NCBI GenBank assembly: GCA_001953115.1 | Contig: LSSL01000874.1 | Span: forward strand, 1 to 62,630 | Direction of reading: 5' to 3' | From: Smittium mucronatum | Lineage: Eukaryota; Kickxellomycota; Harpellomycetes; Harpellales; Legeriomycetaceae | Length of the DNA stretch: 62,630 nucleotides | The notes under the pieces: model-generated | What the model saw: the letters and a program-made list of their open reading frames with translations, nothing else | What the model was told of the DNA's origin: nothing | Database searches by the model: none | Program-made: the position numbers and the translations under genes | In this document: positions 52,245-62,599 of the stretch, in pieces | Layout: each line of letters begins with the position of its first letter | Numbering within the stretch: position 1 is the first letter of the stretch

Positions 52245-52260
52245 TTACCCCCCCCCCCGC
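52245..52260 (-). other. Polypurine tract next to the 3' LTR
   Basis: On the minus strand a run of eleven G followed by TAA immediately precedes the TGTAAT start of the 3' LTR. This is the expected place and composition for the plus-strand primer of reverse transcription. G11 is striking in this AT-rich window. Confidence 0.75.
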
Positions 52261-52691
52261 TATTAGAATCAAAAACGATCCCTAGCCTTAATATAACCTT
52301 TTTCCAGGAACTTTAGCTTTTATGTTATATTAGCATTAGTTGATGAATTCCGTGGTTGCGATCCAAGTTCAAATCCTACTGGTAATATTCTTGTAAACTA
52401 TTTGATATTATTTGGTAAAATTACAGGGGTAATATTCAGCTAAAGTTGGGCATTTCTGGGGTTAGTTAGAGTTATTTCACTCATTATTTCATTAAATAAT
52501 GTGCATACTGGAATCATTACATTTCAAGGCTTATCGCGACATGATCTAATACCTATTTATCTAAGTTAAAGTCTTTTCTGGTGAACATAGGGATCTAACT
52601 CTTAATGTTAATTTCGGCGCTTCTATACGATCCCCTATCGGAAATTTTACTGCCTCACAATCACAATATAGTTTTTTCGTTGTATTTTCTG

Positions 52692-52709
52692 ATTATTATT
52701 ATTATTATT

Positions 52710-52760
<51 letters not shown>

Positions 52761-52790
52761 GCTTTTGTTTTTGTTTTTGTTTTTGTTCTT
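52692..52790. repeat. Compound microsatellite (ATT)n(GTT)n(TTTTGT)n inside the chromovirus
   Basis: Three adjoining simple repeats lie between the chromodomain relic and the 3' LTR. The 82-codon frame across them is an artefact of the repeat. Confidence 0.85.
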
Positions 52791-53009
52791 GAGGTTGTTT
52801 TTATTATTATTTATATTAGCCATGTAATTATATTTGGGTATATTATTGTTTAAATATAAGTTTTTTCATTTTTAATTCACTTATTTTTTTTTTTTTGCTT
52901 CAACTGATTCATTAGTTTTTTCTTTCTTGTAGGTTGAGTGCTTGCGAAGTTAGTCTTATGTAAGTTCTTAGATTATAATTTTCCTACTTTTTTTTACGTT
53001 AAAATATTT

Positions 53010-54430
53010 ACGTCATATTCCAAGATCAATCATTTTTTGAGTACCATATCCATTTTAAATAGTTTTGTAACTTCATGTAATGAAATATTGAATTTAGTAT
53101 CTTTTGGGCCACGATTCTTGATCTGAGAGAAAGTTATGGTGTTGGACTTTATTTACATCATTTGTGTTATTTTTTTCTCCTTTGTAAGTTTCCAACCGTG
53201 AAACGTGAAATGCAGTGTGAATTTTCATTGTAGGGGAGGGTATGAGTATATTAAATTATCCAGAATTTACTTTGGATTTCAAATGTTTCTATGAATATAT
53301 TATCGAGTTTCTTTTTTGGTATTTTTGTTTTTATGCTATTTTAATTCAAACCAACCATATCATATCATATTCAAAAAAACTTAGGATCTTTCATGAAATT
53401 ATCTACTTGTTTTTTCTTGGATTCTAGTGTCTTGTGAAAACTTTTTTTCAACAATTTGTGTTGCTTTTTTAATTCGGATATGCTGTCTTAGGCATCCGAA
53501 ACACTAGATGTGAAGATTTTAATTATTATAAATCAAGAATGTTAACTCATTGTAATAGCAGTTTTATTATAAGGAAAAAGATATTATAACTAAATTAAGG
53601 GATTAAAAACTAAATTTGAAAAGCTTAACTTCCCAAAAGCAGGAATTCGACTCCCTATTTATATATCTTTGGGATCTTAGTTATGTTTCATTTATGAAAA
53701 ATACAGTTAAAGTAATCTAATTATAATTGAAAGATTTAATCCTACTATTTATATCCCAAAAGGATCTGATTCATGTTTCATACTTGAAAAATAGGGGTAA
53801 TTTAGCAAAATTTTAATCGAAAATTTAAACCCATAAGTGCAAAAAATGGTGATATTTTTGAACTTGTTTGTGTAGAATTATTTTATTGAAATTCTGGTAA
53901 CGGTATCAGGCTAGAGCAATTTTCTTTTTGTAAATTGAAATATTATAGAAAATATTTTTCTAATTTCTGATCTATCCTTTATGTTTGGTCACCAGTTTTG
54001 AGATATAATGATGAATATATCTTTATCTTTTCATTCACCTTCAGAAGCTTGAATAATCTTTTCCAAAGTTTAGTGATAATTGGCATAATATTTCTGTTAT
54101 TATTTCTTTTTGCAGGCATAATTTTTAAATATATCTTTTATATATATTTCAACAGTCTGCTTAGCATCAGGGATTTTTTTTAATGATATAAATCGAGAAA
54201 TTTTAGCAAAATTGTATAAAATTACCAAAATATTGTTTTATCCACTCGATTTCGGTAAAACCACAATAAATCCATGTTTATTTATTCCTAAGGACTTTCT
54301 AAAATTTCTAGTGGCTCCAAAAGTCATTTTATTTTTTTCTTTCAAACTTTTTGATTTAATTTTGCTGCATATTTACGGGATGTAGTGTTTTTTTATTTTA
54401 TTTCACTCATCTTTTGGAACCAATTAATTC
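53010..54430 (-). pseudogene. Integrase and chromodomain remains of chromovirus pol
   Basis: Minus-strand patches in order: FIVVLPKSSG then NNILVILYNFAKISRFI (54275-54190), matching the start of the gypsy integrase catalytic core; TVEIYIKDIFKNYACKK further on; MKIHTAFHVSRLETYKG (53228-53178), the hallmark of the integrase C-terminus; then IVAQKILNS and YLKWIWYSKND with SWNM (53120-53011), fitting a chromodomain (V-KIL ... YLVKW-GYS ... SW). Integrase inserts the cDNA; chromodomains guide insertion toward modified histones. Stops and frame changes abolish function. Confidence 0.85.
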
Positions 54431-54734
54431 TTCTAATCGATATAAAAAAAATTAATAACTAAGTGACATGCTAGAATAAAGCCGTGATAAGTTCTAATTG
54501 TATCTGGAATGATGATATTTAGGAAATAGGATTTTATATGTACGAATTTTTTATTTTTTTTATTTTTACTTTCTCAGGATGTTTTCTCGAATTTTTTATT
54601 AGTATCTCCCTCATATTGCCATAGATATAATTGATTTTATTCTGGTTTGAGATCTCCGGCTCTGCAGATATTGATTTTACGAAAAAATTTCTTTTCAAAA
54701 TATTTTTTTTCCACTTTTTAGAATCTTTGTGTTT

Positions 54735-55935
54735 AGTTTTTCTGGAAAAAGTATCTGTTTTGAAACCATTTATTTCTAGCCTATATTATTAAGTAAATTC
54801 GGCGTTTTAGAATATCATTGACTATCTGAAATGTTTTCTACTTAAAGTTTTAGCCTTTCTAAAGCTGAATGAATTTTTATGGTCTGTATAAACTATCCTT
54901 AAACATTGACACTTATAAGTATTGTCGTCATTTCTTGAACTCTGTGACAATTTCTGGGAGCTCGTTGTCATAAAAGTTGTATTTTATTTTATTAATAGTG
55001 AATTTTCATGAGAACTAGGCTACAGTTACAAGGTTCCCATTTGAGCCCTTCTGAGACAAGATAACACTCATTATAAATTCGCTGATATCTTTTTCGATTA
55101 TTAAATTCTTATCTGGATTAAGGTATTGCAATAAATTAGCCGTTGAAAGTGTATTTATCATTTTTCAAAAGACCGATTCAGAATTCTGATAAAATTAAAT
55201 GGAATACTTGTTTGTGTCGGTCTAATTATTAGAAAAGCTATTTTAGTCATATTCGGGATGAAAATTCTGTAATAGTTGAAACCCCCTTTAAATACTTAAA
55301 TTTCTCTAGTCTTTGGGGAGTTTTATAATTGGTTAAAAATTTTGCTTTCTCGGGGTCTAATTTAGTTCATGAAGCGGATAAAATGTGTTCGAGAAAGTCT
55401 ATTACCCGCAAATTAAATTTTAATTGGTCTATTTTATAGTAAAAATTATTTTCTTATAGTTTCTGCTTGCGTAAAAAAAAAAAAAAAAAAATTATAGTTT
55501 CTGCAGCATTGATTTCACTTGTTTGCTGTGATTATTTTAGTTTTCAGAGAATATTAGTACACATCTAATTTTTTTTTACTTTATTCACCTATAACTTCTC
55601 TGAGAACATCATTATTTAGGTTTTAAAGCGTAGCTGGGGTGTTTTTTAATGCAAATATCATGATATGATATTAAAATTAGTCATATCTACAGCAAAATTA
55701 TGTTTGTCATTCGTCCCTCTTTCTAATTCTTATAAGATTATATGACTCCCACATATTAAACTTAAAAAAAAACTCTTAGTATATCGAACTATTAATTTAT
55801 TATAGGCAGCTTATGATGATTTTTTATGTCTAATTCGTTTAAATTCCTGTAATATACACTCATCCTCAGTTCCTCTATATTTTTTTTTAATAGAATGATT
55901 GGTGCTCCGACAATGGAGGTGGGGGTTTGTATGAA
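54735..55935 (-). pseudogene. Reverse transcriptase and RNase H remains of chromovirus pol
   Basis: Minus-strand patches follow the gypsy order. GAPIILLKKNIEELRMSVYY then RNLNELDIKNHHKLPII (55913-55800) is the fingers region. FALKNTPAT (about 55655-55628) is the conserved palm segment. NNFYYKIDQLKFNLRVIDFL then EHILSAS leads into LDPEKAKFL (55450-55345). LNPDKNLIIEKD and VILSQKGSNGNL (about 55130-55035) are the start of RNase H, followed by KFTINKIKYNFYDNELPEIV and VYTDHKNSFSFRKAKTLSRK (54893-54834), with TDTFSRK near 54745. The YxDD box itself is lost. Several in-frame stops sit where family members have Trp, Arg or Gln. A 38-base retroinsertion interrupts it at 55454-55504. Confidence 0.93.
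55454..55504 (+). mobile_element. Minimal retroinsertion: TTGCGT plus A19 with 13-base target duplication
   Basis: TTATAGTTTCTGC occurs at 55454-55466 and again at 55492-55504. Between them are only TTGCGT and nineteen A. Removing the insert and one copy of the duplication restores the RT reading between the palm and thumb segments. This is an extremely 5'-truncated product of target-primed reverse transcription, younger than the chromovirus it sits in. The source RNA cannot be identified from six bases. Confidence 0.85.
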
Positions 55936-56394
55936 TTCATTTTTTAAACTTTCGTTGATGCACATCTTTTGCTATTATAATCCGGATTCGAGGAGATAAT
56001 AACTTTGTCCTCAATCTGGAGTATATTTCGGTATTAATTATAATGGGAATTAATATTCTTTGTGCGATGGAAGAGTTTAAGTTCATTTTTTTATCAAAAA
56101 AAATTAGAATTTTCCAGATATTTTTTGGTTATTCCAATAAGTTTCAAACTTTGGTTGTCGCTTATTTTAAAATCTTAATTAACTGTGTCAGTTTCATTTT
56201 CAGTATTTTATCGTGGTTATGAATTTATTTCTCTGTTTGAATCGAAGCATCCCTCCTTTTAGTCTTCCTTTGTTTCTTCTTTTCTTGTATTCTCCATATC
56301 GAGGCCATTAGCTGAATTTCCACAGATATTTCCTCATATCCTTGTTCCTCAGAAAGATTAGAATTGATTTTTTGATAATTATACAGTTTTTTTG

Positions 56395-56540
56395 CAAAAT
56401 TCTTAGAGGAGATATATTTAAATTATGTTCCAATACACCGCAAAGTTGTGTATCATCAGCCACAGTAATAATAGTATGATTTTTACATTTGGTGGATTGA
56501 TTGGTTAAAATAATATCTTTTAAGAGTTCCTTCCATTTAT
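56395..56540 (-). pseudogene. Probable protease segment of chromovirus pol
   Basis: A stop-free minus-strand stretch reads NHTIITVADDTQLCGVLEHN. It lies between the gag zinc knuckle (56871-56912) and the RT (from 55935), where the aspartic protease belongs. V-AD-T---G is typical of the segment after the DTG active site in gypsy proteases. The ADD could be mistaken for the RT catalytic box, but the order argues against that. Confidence 0.5.
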
Positions 56541-56829
56541 CTTCATTAAAGTGTCGTTATATATATATATATATAATCTTACATCAACGATAAACAGTCT
56601 ATATTGTTAAGTCTAATTAGTTTTTTTATATTCGTCGGTTTTAATCCAAGATTATAAGCAAATTTTCTTTAGATAAAGTTTTAGAAAATTCTCGAGTCTA
56701 TCAGACAGTTTTTTTGTTCTAAAGATTTAGATTTATTTTAATATAAATTTATTTCATAAATAAATATGTTTTTGTAAAATATGGTATATATATCAAGTAT
56801 ATTCTTACCGCCCAGAAATGTCTTCCTAT

Positions 56830-59177
56830 CTATTCCTGGGCTCTTTTTTTCCAGCACCTAGTCTATTTGGGCATTCCATGGCGATGTGAAATTTGCTTTC
56901 GCAATAAATACAAATGCCGACGTTATATCTTCTGCCCTTCTTCCAGTGGAGAGAATAACTCTGAGTATGTATCATAAGAATCAAAGTTCCATAAGAGCGG
57001 AACTTTTTCGAGAGCTTGGTCTGAATTCTTAATTGACAAAAGTTTTGGCTGATTCTTTATTCTGTGTTATTTAATGAAAAATTATACCCTTGATCTCTAA
57101 TAAGGGCTTCTCTCGTCTCCAGTAGATTGTCTATTCTATCAATATTTCAATATTTTTCTCAAGTCTTACTGGAGGGTTTATGGTTATAATTTAGCTGATG
57201 ATATTTTTAATTAGACTTCTTAGGTATTGATCAACTAGTTCCAATTGGTATACCCACTTTCTCTGGTCAAAATTCTGTAATCAGATGGATTAAGAGGCTA
57301 CATTAAGTCCTTCCTGTTTAAAATTTAGAAGAATACTACTACTTTTATGCCGATTCTTTGATATCTATAGTTTCTTCCAAAATCCTGGACGAATAAGCTG
57401 TAATCGATAAGGCAGGGTAAAGAGGAACTGATGATAGAGGAAAAATAAATTGTGGATGCGTCTTTGAGGTTTTTACCCATGAATACGATGAAGCTCTTAA
57501 ATTTTCCAAAAACTTCTGGAGGATGCCAGAAGTGCAGAAATATGCTTTATTGCCAAGAACAAGGGTCTGTGATAGTTTCGTTTTTGAGTTGGGCTTAGTC
57601 TTACTGGGGATAAACCCTTGTAAGTTATGGTCAAGTGATTAATGGAAGAAGGTAACTGTATACTTACATCCTCCTCGTAGTCTGCCTCATTGATTATTGG
57701 TGTACGTACTGGACTTGGTGAGTTATGGTAAATAAAGAGGATTTACTGTATTATTTATATTAAATTTATGAAATAAGACTATTATGAATTTCGTAAGTAT
57801 AGGGGTAAAGGTACTTTGACTATAAACTTATACTTTAACTCGTTTGAACTCAAATAAAGAAGAAATATTTCTGAGTAGTTATTAGTTATAAAAATATTTA
57901 TTTAATACTATTATAGTAAAAATAAAGAGGGTATTCTAGCTTCCAATAATTCCAGTGAAAGGGCAGTGGTTTTACCATCAGTATATTCCAGAAGACATAT
58001 AATTTGATAAATTCTTATGTAGAAAACTGCTAAAGGTTTTCTTTAATTAATTGTGGAGATTTTTACTCTCTTTGAATAATTTTGAAGAGTTTTAATCTTT
58101 CAGATTAATCCAGTTTGATATTTAAACTCGTGTTATTATGAGGATTATATTACTTTGTCTCTCCAGCGACAGCTCATATTTTGAATCGTTTTGCGGATTA
58201 ATATTGCAATGAATTTACAGCATAGATTTTTTCAGAATTTAATTTGACTGGTATTCTTTGGCAGACTGGTCAAATTAATTTCTAGAGGGTTTTCCGTAAA
58301 AATCTGCGATTGTATTAGTTTTATTACTTTGAACAGGTATGTAGTACAATCCAGTCAAAATAATCCATAGTACAGAATTTTAGAAAATTTGCTAAAACGG
58401 ACTAAAGTATTTTTATGAAATATTTCGTCCAAATTTACAGTTATAATTATTTATGTTGTTAATAACTGATGCACGCTATATTTTTTTAATTTTTAGTTAG
58501 CTTAAAATCAGTTTCTGAACTTCCGTCATTTCCTTTGATTTTCCCTTTATAAGTAGTATGTGGTATTCTTCTGCTAAGATTCTACAAGTTACCAATAAAG
58601 GACTAGTACCGCAGTAAGCAGAGGTTCTTGGTCCAGAATGGTACAATAAAAAAGCTAAACATAGAAAGAATCTGGTTCACCTCCCTGGTTTTACATTGGT
58701 AGGCTCGGTAACCAGAATGCGTGACACTATGCAATCTGGTTCTGAACAGTCCGAGGACCCAGGTCATAAAAGCATAAATTGCTCAACTAGGTTTGGAATT
58801 CCTACCCTAATTACCCTTCATCTCCGTCGAATGCAACTTAATATTACCCCAAGGTGCAGAAGTAAGGAAAAGAGTCCCTAGGTAAAACCAAGAGAAAAAT
58901 CATACAGCGGTTTAACTTATTGAATCCAATATAAATATACAAATTATAAAAATAGAGAATTTTAAATTAACCGGTCCGGAGGCTACCTAAGTACCTCTGT
59001 CCCCTAAACACTGGGTAGTCCCTGCCATCCAAGATTTCCGGACTACCCGACATGATATAAACTAATGATTTTTTTTTCTACTGATTTGCCGAACTTTAGG
59101 GCCTCCTGCAGTATCAGAAATTTTGATTGGTTCCTTAATTGGATCAGGGAGACTGGGTTTCGGGGCTGGTCGTCCAT
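56830..59177 (-). pseudogene. Gag remains of the chromovirus with CCHC zinc knuckle
   Basis: A candidate start ATG at 59177 (MDDQPRNPVSLIQLRNQS) lies 133 bases inside the 5' LTR. Later patches are RTPIINEADYEEDVSIQLPS with ITYKGLSPVRLSP (about 57705-57560); after a frame change FWHPPEVFGKFKSFIVFMGK with ASTIYFSSII (about 57530-57330); WVYQLELVDQYLRSLIKNII (about 57260-57200); and CIYCESKFHIAMEC at 56912-56871, an exact C-X2-C-X4-H-X4-C nucleocapsid knuckle followed by a stop. Frames change repeatedly and several stops intervene. The knuckle is the firm evidence; the upstream patches are assigned by position. Confidence 0.75.
59013..59048. repeat. Hairpin in the gag leader region
   Basis: GGGTAGTCC and GGACTACCC, nine perfect pairs around an 18-base loop, lie in the GC-richer leader/gag start of the chromovirus. 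It could be an RNA structure of the element (packaging or translation), or incidental. Confidence 0.5.
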
Positions 59178-59309
59178 AGTGATCCTTCAGATTATTTTTC
59201 TCAGGTTATCAGGGATATTCTGTTATTACTTGACTGCGTTTTAGGTTGTCCCCAACCGGTCTTAGAGTATGGGAAGCTTTTCAAACTTTAATGACAGGAG
59301 AGATCTATA

Positions 59310-59529
59310 CGGAAAAGTTATATTTTTATATCAAAAAAGGACTGTCTACAAGATCTAGGGAAAAGGAGGGACTAGGAGTATAATGTGTTGAAAATCTTAG
59401 TCATTCCTCTATGGCTAAGCTCTTGTATTTATATCTAATTGAATTTCGAATATCCCATTATATTCAATTAGAAAGTTATTACGCGGATAAAGGCTTTATT
59501 ATGCGTAAAGAACATATTGGCTCATTACA
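59310..59529 (-). repeat. 5' LTR of the chromovirus
   Basis: 220 bases, partner of 52025-52244. On the plus strand its left edge reads CGGAAAAGTTATATTT (terminal T changed to C) and its right edge ends CTCATTACA, followed by GCAATA. It is less AT-rich than the 3' LTR. The 69-codon frame at 59411-59620 runs through the LTR and is not a gene. Confidence 0.85.
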
Positions 59530-59535
59530 GCAATA

Positions 59536-60617
59536 TACAGAAAATATTGATTTCCTCAGCACTAATAAATTCCTCTCCGGGATACCGATTGCGTGCCTAA
59601 GGGAGAGTGTTTACAATTGATTTATTTGACGTGCCCCACCTGGTATTTCTTCAAGTAAGTTTGCTGGTATAGGAGATATTCGGTTATGAATTAAACTCGA
59701 CAAAAGTCAAAAATAAGTAATCGAGATGGTTGAGCTCTTCTTAAGAGCCCATCCCTGGCAGGATTAATAAAACATAGAGTCACGTTATAAAATTTATGTA
59801 TTTATACTATCGGATTTCATACAACAAACTGTTACACGCTGAAGCATTGCTTAGCTGGAAGATTATAAATTGTTCGTGCAGAAATCTCACTGGAACACAA
59901 ATATTCAGATTATGTGTTCCCAGTTCTAATTTTGACCTGGTCTGATATTTTTGCCGCCGAATCTTTGAGATGCCGCTACTGCTCCTTGCCTAAAGTAGAG
60001 CAGCATCAGCGGGATTTTAGTATGAATAGATCTTTTCATAATCATTACTTGCACCCCTAAATTAGGATAGGCTCTCCACACCTAGAGGCGTTTTGTGAAT
60101 TGATTTTCACTTTTTTTGAACGCAGTTTTACTTTGGCGAATTGAAATTATTTACTTTTAGAATTTATGTCGACTTTCTGGATTTGATACTAAAAAGACAT
60201 CCCAGCAGAAATATTCAATAATGTTAATAATAATAAAAAGGCACTGAATAGGTGTGGCAGTTTTCTTATTTAGGAATATGGATTATGATTCACCAGATGG
60301 AATTTCATATCAGCAAATTAAATGGGGTTATTTGTGGTGGTGGAATGCAATTTGAGTTTCGGATCTTATTGATCGGATACTATTGAGAAAATGAACCCCA
60401 TATCAGAATACAGAATTACTCCTTAATTCAACATTACTCACACAGCATCTGTCATATACCCGCGTAAAAATGCACAAACCACTATGTCTCTTATGCTCTC
60501 AATCATATTAATAGTCCTCTATCCCTGATTGATTGATTCCGACACCTCTATACCTGCTTTTTTGCTTCGAGTTTATTTTTATATTTTTCCCCAATTTTCC
60601 AGCTCAAAAATACACTT
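59536..60617. other. Intergenic stretch and promoter region of the aminotransferase gene
   Basis: It is GC-richer than the desert. A GCTCTT-CTT-AAGAGC hairpin lies near 59730-59750, and ATACCCGCGTAAAAAT occurs at 60456, resembling the transposon-end motif at 25638. A pyrimidine-rich TTTTCCAG ends 16 bases before the start codon, so a 5' UTR intron is possible. No other gene is seen. Confidence 0.45.
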
Positions 60618-62410
60618 ATGCTTTTATCACATCTCAGGCGCAATAAGCCAAACTTGAAGAGAGTTGGATTGAATCTTCCATTCATTAGGAACCTTTGCTC
60701 TCCGACTTCTGTCCTCTTTAAAACTGATGACTCTTTTTCCCACCAGCTTCCACTTCCTTCCAAGGCTTATTCTCAGTCCAAGATGGATGGTAATTTGGCT
60801 TTATTTTGCCTCGGTTTTCCTCTATCAACACACCCCCCCCCTCCTTTTTTGCGACCATCAGATTAAATCCTCATTGATTTTGCTATTTTAGTTTGGACCA
60901 TGTTCAATAAGGCAGCCACCGAATTTAACTCTGTAAACTTGGGTCAGGGTTTCATGAGGTATTGAAATAAATTCCTTTTTATTAAAAAGTATATATAATT
61001 TACATCAATTATTAAACTATCCTTAAAAATGTTTTTATCAAGTTTTCCTCCACATGAGATGGTAAAAAAGGCAGGAGTTGACAGCATCGTTCTTGACAGT
61101 TGCTCTCAGTATTCTACAACTAGAGGTAGGCCGAGACTTTTAAAGGCTTTGGCTAACCACTATAGCGATAAATTGGGCTTCAAAATTAATCCTGATACCG
61201 ATGTAATGGTTTCTACGGGCGCAAACGAAGGTATTTTATCACCTCTTTAGCCTTTATATTTCCTCTTTTTTTTTCTTTTTTCATTCGATTATATTATCTT
61301 TATTATTATTAATCTTTCAAAACTATTTTTTCTCCTTCGTGTTAAAATAGGAACGTTCTGTACTTTTTTGGCTTTCCTAGATCCTAGTATGCTTCCTCTC
61401 TGTTACTATTTTCGTATATTTTATCTTTGTAAAAGAAAAAGTACAATGGTTTTTTTAATTTTTTTTCTGTAGACGGCAAAAACGAAGCTATAGTAATGGA
61501 ACCCGCTTTCGATCAGTATACTCCAAATATTGAGATGGCAGGTGGTAAAGTTGTGTATATTCCGCTTCGAGTTGATCCCAGTCTTGAACCAGAAAAAAAA
61601 GTCATTTCCAGTAACGACTGGAAGCTAAACATTAAAGAGCTTGAAAGCAAAATTAATGAACGTACCAAACTATTAATCATAAACACTCCACATAACCCTT
61701 CCGGAAAAGTATTTAGTATAAAGGAATTGACTGAAATTGCAGATGTAGCAAAGAAATACAATCTACTGGTAGTAAGCGACGAAGTCTACGAAAACCTTTA
61801 CTTTGAAGGAAACAAGCATATTTCTATTGCTACATTGCCTGGAATGTTTGATCGTACATTAATCGTTGGTTCTATGGGAAAGTCATTTGAAGTTACTGGC
61901 TGGAGGCTTGGTTGGTTGATCGGTCCCAAACATCTTATAGACCCCTGCATCAAAGCTCATACCCGAACCGTGTTTGTTTCCTCTAACCCCATACAAGAGG
62001 CGTGTGCAATTTCTCTTGAAAATACAGAAACCACCCATCCCACCTACTTTTCAGACCAGAGAAACCAATATTTACTCCGAAGAAATAAATTGATGAAAGC
62101 TTTCGATAACGTTGGCTTACCCTACTCTGTACCAAATGGCTCGTATTTCCTCCTTGTCAACGCTAACAGAGTGCAGATCCCTTCTGATTTCGCAATCCCT
62201 GCTCATATTGCCGAACGCGGCAAATGCTTCATCATGAGCTATTTCTTTACTACTGAAATCGGCGTCAGTTGCATCCCTCCCAGCGAATTCTATTGCCAAG
62301 AAGACTCCCATCTTGCTGATGACTATGTTAGATTTGCCTTTTGTAAAGACGATTTAATACTAGAAGAAGCCGCTAAACGTCTCGAAAAAGTCAAAAAATA
62401 CGTAAAGTAG
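60618..62410 (+). CDS. BNA3: Kynurenine--oxoglutarate transaminase-like PLP aminotransferase (five exons, intact)
   Basis: Exons 60618-60789, 60892-60958, 61043-61230, 61351-61386 and 61473-62410 (TAG stop) join in frame to 466 residues. It is a class I PLP aminotransferase of the kynurenine aminotransferase / cysteine-S-conjugate beta-lyase group, converting kynurenine to kynurenate. Family motifs: VNLGQGFMSFPPHEMVKKA across the second splice; YSTTRGRPRLLKALA; STGANEG; FLAFLDP; MEPAFDQYTPN; NTPHNPSGK at 225-233; SDEVYE at 256-261; GSMGKSFEVTGWRLGW with the PLP-binding Lys at about 291. Residues 1-35 are rich in Arg/Lys/Ser/Leu without acidic residues, a likely mitochondrial presequence that makes the protein a little longer than usual. 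Introns are 102, 84, 120 and 86 bases, all GT-AG; exon 4 is a 36-base microexon. The start is the first ATG; a later start would remove the presequence. The symbol is by family resemblance. Confidence 0.93.
61351..61386 (+). other. 36-base microexon of the aminotransferase gene
   Basis: Preceded by GTTAAAATAG and followed by GTATGC. It supplies residues TFCTFLAFLDP that complete the family block between STGANEG and the NGKNEAIVMEP of the last exon. Skipping it would delete 12 codons in frame, including part of the PLP-fold core. Confidence 0.85.
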
Positions 62411-62599
62411 CCGTAATATTATTTTAATTGGAACTTTAATCATGATCTATTTGTTTATATTGTACTCTTTCCATCTTGTCAGGTTTTGTTGTTTATTTTC
62501 AAAAGCTAAAAATATCTAGACTCTATTAAACTTGATTTTTTTTTTTTTTTTTCATTAAAATAAAAAAAACTAAATTCCAAACTTTGAAAGCTATTTATG

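Larger units (their letters stand above)
52019..59535 (-). mobile_element. Full-length decayed Ty3/gypsy chromovirus with both LTRs and target duplication
   Basis: The element (52025-59529, 7505 bases) reads right to left. It is bounded by two alignable 220-base repeats and flanked by GCAATA on both sides (52019-52024, 59530-59535). On the minus strand the LTRs begin TGTAAT. A G11 polypurine tract lies next to the 3' LTR. In order from the 5' LTR: leader, gag with a CCHC knuckle, protease-like, RT, RNase H, integrase, chromodomain. Domain order and the chromodomain place it in the chromovirus branch of Metaviridae-type fungal retrotransposons. Many stops and frameshifts show it is dead. Gypsy elements usually make 5-base duplications, so the 6-base match may include one chance base. 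Confidence 0.93.

Noticed and set aside
52345..52402. tRNA-like block (ATTAGCA ... AGTTCAAATCC ... TGGTAAT)
   Set aside because: A near-complementary acceptor and a T-loop-like heptamer exist, but the length (about 58) and missing anticodon arm rule out a tRNA gene.
52605..52853. Hydrophobic 82-codon frame with Ile and Val runs
   Set aside because: It is the translation of the (ATT)n(GTT)n microsatellite inside the chromovirus.
56445..56465. VADD as the catalytic box of reverse transcriptase
   Set aside because: It lies upstream of the recognisable RT fingers and palm segments and right after gag, so a protease segment is the better reading.
58696..58881. 61-codon plus-strand frame MVGSVTRMRDTMQ...
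   Set aside because: It runs antisense within the leader/gag part of the chromovirus, with no family resemblance.
61513..62311. Antisense frames within the last aminotransferase exon
   Set aside because: They are shadows of a well-conserved sense exon.
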